A program made the translations under genes and the position numbers. From an uncultured Blautia sp. (lineage in GTDB: Bacteria > Bacillota > Clostridia > Lachnospirales > Lachnospiraceae): 5,523 nucleotides of DNA. The stretch is taken from assembly GCA_900551715.1 (NCBI GenBank), contig URXG01000101.1:1-5523 (forward strand), in the 5' to 3' direction. Shown in pieces: positions 5,508 to 5,523 of the stretch (its first letter is position 1; each line of letters opens with the position of its first letter). Below the pieces are notes generated by a model, which ran no database searches, was not told the origin of the DNA, and was given only the letters and a program-made list of their open reading frames with translations.

Positions 5508-5523
5508 ACATACGATTCTCGAA

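Noticed and set aside
5108..5509. A 133-residue minus-strand open frame over the end of the MYG1 gene and the promoter region
   Set aside because: It spans two near-consensus plus-strand promoters and their A-rich tracts, and the Phe-rich translation is just the complement of A runs.
5454..5523. Start of a 16S rRNA or tRNA gene inside the window
   Set aside because: The expected 16S 5' end (AGAGTTTGATC-type sequence) and any tRNA cloverleaf are absent; only leader sequence is present.

Overview
The window looks like chromosomal DNA of a Gram-positive anaerobe of class Clostridia, most likely Lachnospiraceae (Blautia/Dorea-like). This rests on moderate GC content, strong AGGAGG-type ribosome binding sites, ClpC and RadA proteins close to the Firmicutes forms, a clpC-radA gene order, and A-rich, sigma-A-type tandem promoters at the right end. 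Genus-level placement is inference. All four genes lie on the plus strand, and nothing suggests a phage, transposon, CRISPR array or other mobile element.

Layout: (1) 2-2011, the 3' five-sixths of clpC, a AAA+ unfoldase that feeds the ClpP protease; its N-terminal adaptor-binding domain lies to the left of the window. (2) 2012-2130, a compact control region. It holds an extended -10 promoter, a CtsR-like operator overlapping the -35, and a strong hairpin at the predicted mRNA 5' end. (3) 2131-2544, a small acidic soluble protein of unknown function. (4) 2538-3914, radA, a recombination helicase, overlapping the previous stop by 7 nt and probably translationally coupled to it. (5) 3963/3981-5237, a MYG1-family DHH-type phosphoesterase with an extra C-terminal alpha/beta domain of about 120 residues. 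(6) 5238-5523, a noncoding region with two similar tandem promoters (TTGACA-17-TAATAT and TTGACA-17-TAAAAT), A-rich upstream tracts, a leader hairpin and a boxA-like segment. This is the architecture of a ribosomal RNA operon leader, so a 16S rRNA gene is predicted just beyond the right edge. No rRNA gene body is visible.

How it fits together: clpC (protein quality control), radA (recombination and repair) and a probable nucleic-acid hydrolase form a stress and maintenance cluster. The downstream genes can apparently be transcribed from their own promoter, possibly under the heat-shock repressor CtsR as well as by read-through from clpC. I did not find a clearly new multi-gene system. The points most worth checking are the CtsR-like site inside the cluster, the unknown small protein coupled to radA, the C-terminal extension of the MYG1 protein, and the duplicated promoter with interleaved inverted repeats.
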